Assembly: GCA_030696545.1 (NCBI GenBank)
Contig: JAUYSA010000450.1
Span: 1-6,958 of the forward strand
Direction of reading: 5' to 3'
From: Hyphomonadaceae bacterium
GTDB lineage: Bacteria > Pseudomonadota > Alphaproteobacteria > Caulobacterales > Hyphomonadaceae
Length of the DNA: 6,958 bases
A program made the translations under genes and the position numbers. The stretch's first letter is position 1. Each line of letters begins with the position of its first letter. Under the pieces are notes generated by a model that searched no databases, had not been told where the DNA came from, and was given only the letters and a program-made list of their open reading frames with translations. Shown here one piece after another: positions 5,581 through 6,958 of this stretch.

Positions 5581-6339
5581 TCACAGCTCTTTTGGCGCGG
5601 CGTGCTGGTCGATCTGGATCCAGATCTGCTGGGAGAAGGCGAGGAGTTTGCCGGCTTCGGTGAACAGGGCTGTGCCGGCGAAGTGTTTGCGGCGGTCCTG
5701 GCCGGTGGACCAGGCGACGGTGACGATGGGCGCTTCGGGCGTGGGGCGTTCGATGATCTTCGCGGCCATGCGGCCGAGCAGGATCGGCTCCTTGTCGACG
5801 GCGAAGGCGCCGGGGCAATCGAGCGCGGCCCACATGAATTCAGGCGCGATGTGGCCAGAGGCGTCGGCGAGGTCTGGCGTGGGCTGCCACGGCGCGGCGA
5901 CGATGGGGAAGGTGTTGGGATTTTCGATGCCGGACGGGTCTTTGAGCCAGTCCGAGAAGATGCGCAGGCCGTCGCCCGGCGGGCGGGCAGGCCCGCAGAC
6001 GAAGCAGTGCGGCAGGACGTGGTCTTCCGCGTTGCGGAAGGCGGCTGCGGCAACGGTGGCCGCTTCGAGGCCCGGGGATTTCACGTCGGGCGTATCGAGC
6101 CAGGTGGGCTTGAGCGACATGATGAGGATGCGGGTGGAGGCGTCGTCCGTCATTATGTCGAGGCCGGTTTCGGTTTCGTGGGCGCGCAGGGTCTGTTCCA
6201 GCGGGATCGGCGCGCGAAGCGTGGCCTCGACGGCGTTTGCTTTCGGGAGAAGCTGTGCGGCGAGGCCGGCGGAATAGCCGCCATTGCCGCTGTCGTGCGG
6301 GCCGTTGAAGCGCTTCAGGATGCAAAAGGTCTCGGTCAT
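5581..6339 (-). CDS. Double-hotdog thioesterase-like protein
   Basis: The product is 252 aa from the ATG at 6339-6337, with only a weak ribosome site. The layout fits the thioesterase-like (4HBT_3/TesB-like) superfamily with two hotdog halves. The first half has G20-G-Y-S-A-G-L-A-A at the start of the central helix and V38..L41-R-A-P-I-P-L. The second has I164-A-P-E-F-M-W-A-A-L-D-C-P-G-A as its central helix, then late strands including V206-T-V-A-W and H219-F-A-G-T-A-L-F. Between the halves lies H111-C-F-V-C115-G-P-A-R-P-P-G-D-G-L-R-I, a sequence typical of one subgroup of such proteins. Members are expected to bind or hydrolyse acyl-CoA-like thioesters in the cytoplasm; the substrate here is unknown. 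It is the first gene of a likely pair with the membrane-anchored protein at 4456-5523, and diverges from an esterase lipoprotein gene. Confidence 0.85.
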   Translation of the reverse strand: MTETFCILKRFNGPHDSGNGGYSAGLAAQLLPKANAVEATLRAPIPLEQTLRAHETETGLDIMTDDASTRILIMSLKPTWLDTPDVKSPGLEAATVAAAAFRNAEDHVLPHCFVCGPARPPGDGLRIFSDWLKDPSGIENPNTFPIVAAPWQPTPDLADASGHIAPEFMWAALDCPGAFAVDKEPILLGRMAAKIIERPTPEAPIVTVAWSTGQDRRKHFAGTALFTEAGKLLAFSQQIWIQIDQHAAPKEL

Positions 6340-6441
6340 ATACCAAGACTATCGCGTCCGGGCCCGGTATGACCAGCGGCCGGATCGAAGACGTCTGAGT
6401 CTGGATGGAATTGCGAAAGCCGGCGTGGTGAGGTTGTTTTC
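6340..6441. promoter_or_regulatory. Divergent promoter region, hotdog pair and esterase lipoprotein
   Basis: This 102-nt gap separates divergent genes. It contains a 10-bp GC palindrome, CCGGGCCCGG (6358-6367), and a usable ribosome site GAGG (6430-6433) 8 nt before the plus-strand ATG. No convincing -35/-10 pair was found in either direction. Confidence 0.35.
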
Positions 6442-6958
6442 ATGATTAAACTTGGCTGGCAGCGGGCAGCGTGCGGAAAGACGATATTCGCGGGATTTGC
6501 GGCTGTGCTGTTTCTTGCGGGATGCCAGTCGGTAGCCTCGGGCGTTGCCGCCGTTGTGCCTGATGCGGGGCGGCAGATCGTGTTGGGACGTGGCTATGAG
6601 ATTGCATCGACCGCTCTGGGAGAGACGCGGCAGGTGAATGTGTATGTGCCTGCGGACTACGCGACGAGCGAGAAGAGTTATCCGGTGCTCTACCTGATCG
6701 ATGGCGGGGTGGATCAGGATTTCATCCACATTGCCGGCCTGTCGCAGCACGCGTCGATCAGCGGGAGTTTTCGCGAGATGATCGTGGTGGGGATCGCGAC
6801 GCAGGATCGGCGGCGTGAGCTGACGTTTCCGGCGAACAACGACGATACGCTTCGCAAGGAGTATCCCACGCATGGCGAGAGCGCGAAGTTTCGCGCGTTC
6901 ATCGCAAGCGAGGTGAAGCCGTGGGTGGAGCGCAGCTATCGCACTGACGGATATGACG
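6442..6958 (+). CDS. Lipoprotein esterase, alpha/beta-hydrolase (COG2819/IroE-like), truncated by window end
   Basis: The first 172 codons of a plus-strand gene are present, from the ATG at 6442, with no stop before the window end. Residues 1-27 form a lipoprotein signal peptide ending in the lipobox L25-A-G-C28, so the mature protein should be lipid-anchored in the cell envelope. The following domain matches the putative-esterase family: V66-N-V-Y-V-P, Y80-P-V-L-Y-L-I-D-G-G (usual oxyanion/strand region), I114-V-V-G-I-A-T, R124-R-E-L-T-F-P-A-N, and F153-I-A-S-E-V-K-P-W-V-E-R ending at Y166-R-T-D. In this family the nucleophile motif G-x-S-x-(A/G)-G follows directly after such a sequence, so it should lie just outside the window. 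Substrate unknown; relatives include esterases acting on ferric siderophores and other esters. Confidence 0.88.
   Translation, partial: MIKLGWQRAACGKTIFAGFAAVLFLAGCQSVASGVAAVVPDAGRQIVLGRGYEIASTALGETRQVNVYVPADYATSEKSYPVLYLIDGGVDQDFIHIAGLSQHASISGSFREMIVVGIATQDRRRELTFPANNDDTLRKEYPTHGESAKFRAFIASEVKPWVERSYRTDGYD

Noticed and set aside
4545..6053. Minus-strand open frame of 502 codons spanning the hotdog and membrane-anchored genes
   Set aside because: It is frame-shifted relative to both real genes and gives Ser/Pro/Arg-rich low-complexity sequence; the other frame gives recognisable domains and membrane helices.
6358..6367. CCGGGCCCGG palindrome as an operator
   Set aside because: A 10-bp GC palindrome is easily expected by chance in such GC-rich DNA and no second copy is seen nearby.
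5323..6372. Plus-strand open frame of 349 codons opposite the hotdog gene
   Set aside because: It is a Gly/Arg/Asp-rich antisense shadow with no motif; it also overlaps the divergent promoter region.
6340..6390. Possible promoter (TGGTCA, 16 nt, GATAGT on the minus strand) giving a leaderless hotdog transcript
   Set aside because: Both hexamers match only 4 of 6 and there is no other support; too weak to call.
1..6958. Mobile elements, CRISPR arrays, tRNA or rRNA genes
   Set aside because: No transposase or integrase motifs, terminal repeats, regularly spaced repeats or tRNA-like cloverleaf were seen.

Overview
The window is GC-rich, with short intergenic gaps, GTG and TTG starts and an alphaproteobacterial gene mix: a COG3658-type cytochrome b561, RraB, a class I nitronate monooxygenase and a lipoprotein esterase. 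It most resembles chromosomal DNA of an alphaproteobacterium, possibly Hyphomonadaceae. That placement is a judgement from protein character, not from a search. I see no tRNA, rRNA, insertion sequence, phage gene or CRISPR array. Ten protein genes are supported, two of them cut by the window ends.

Left part (1-1542, all minus strand). The outermost gene is a truncated small membrane protein under a clear TPP (thiamine pyrophosphate) riboswitch, which has its own sigma70-like promoter. Upstream of it, reading from the divergent region at 1437-1542, come a membrane-anchored LuxR-type regulator and a small two-helix protein resembling bacterial PH-like (bPH) membrane proteins. On the other side of that divergent region, on the plus strand, is a di-heme cytochrome b561 with an unusually acidic loop. 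The regulator, the PH-like protein and the cytochrome look like one membrane/redox-linked locus.

Middle (2236-4440). The cytochrome gene converges on rraB, with a strong hairpin between them. rraB (RNase E inhibitor family) lies 8 nt behind a second PH-like two-helix membrane protein that starts at TTG. That gene diverges from a nitronate monooxygenase starting at GTG behind a perfect AGGAGG.

Right part (4441-6958). A minus-strand pair encodes a double-hotdog thioesterase-like protein followed by an unrecognised membrane-anchored periplasmic protein. Diverging from the pair is a lipoprotein with an esterase domain, cut by the window end before its catalytic serine.

The strongest leads are the TPP-controlled membrane protein of unknown function, the membrane-tethered LuxR regulator facing a cytochrome b561, and two related PH-like membrane proteins within 3 kb, one coupled to rraB. 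Nothing here is a dramatic new system such as a defence island or mobile element.
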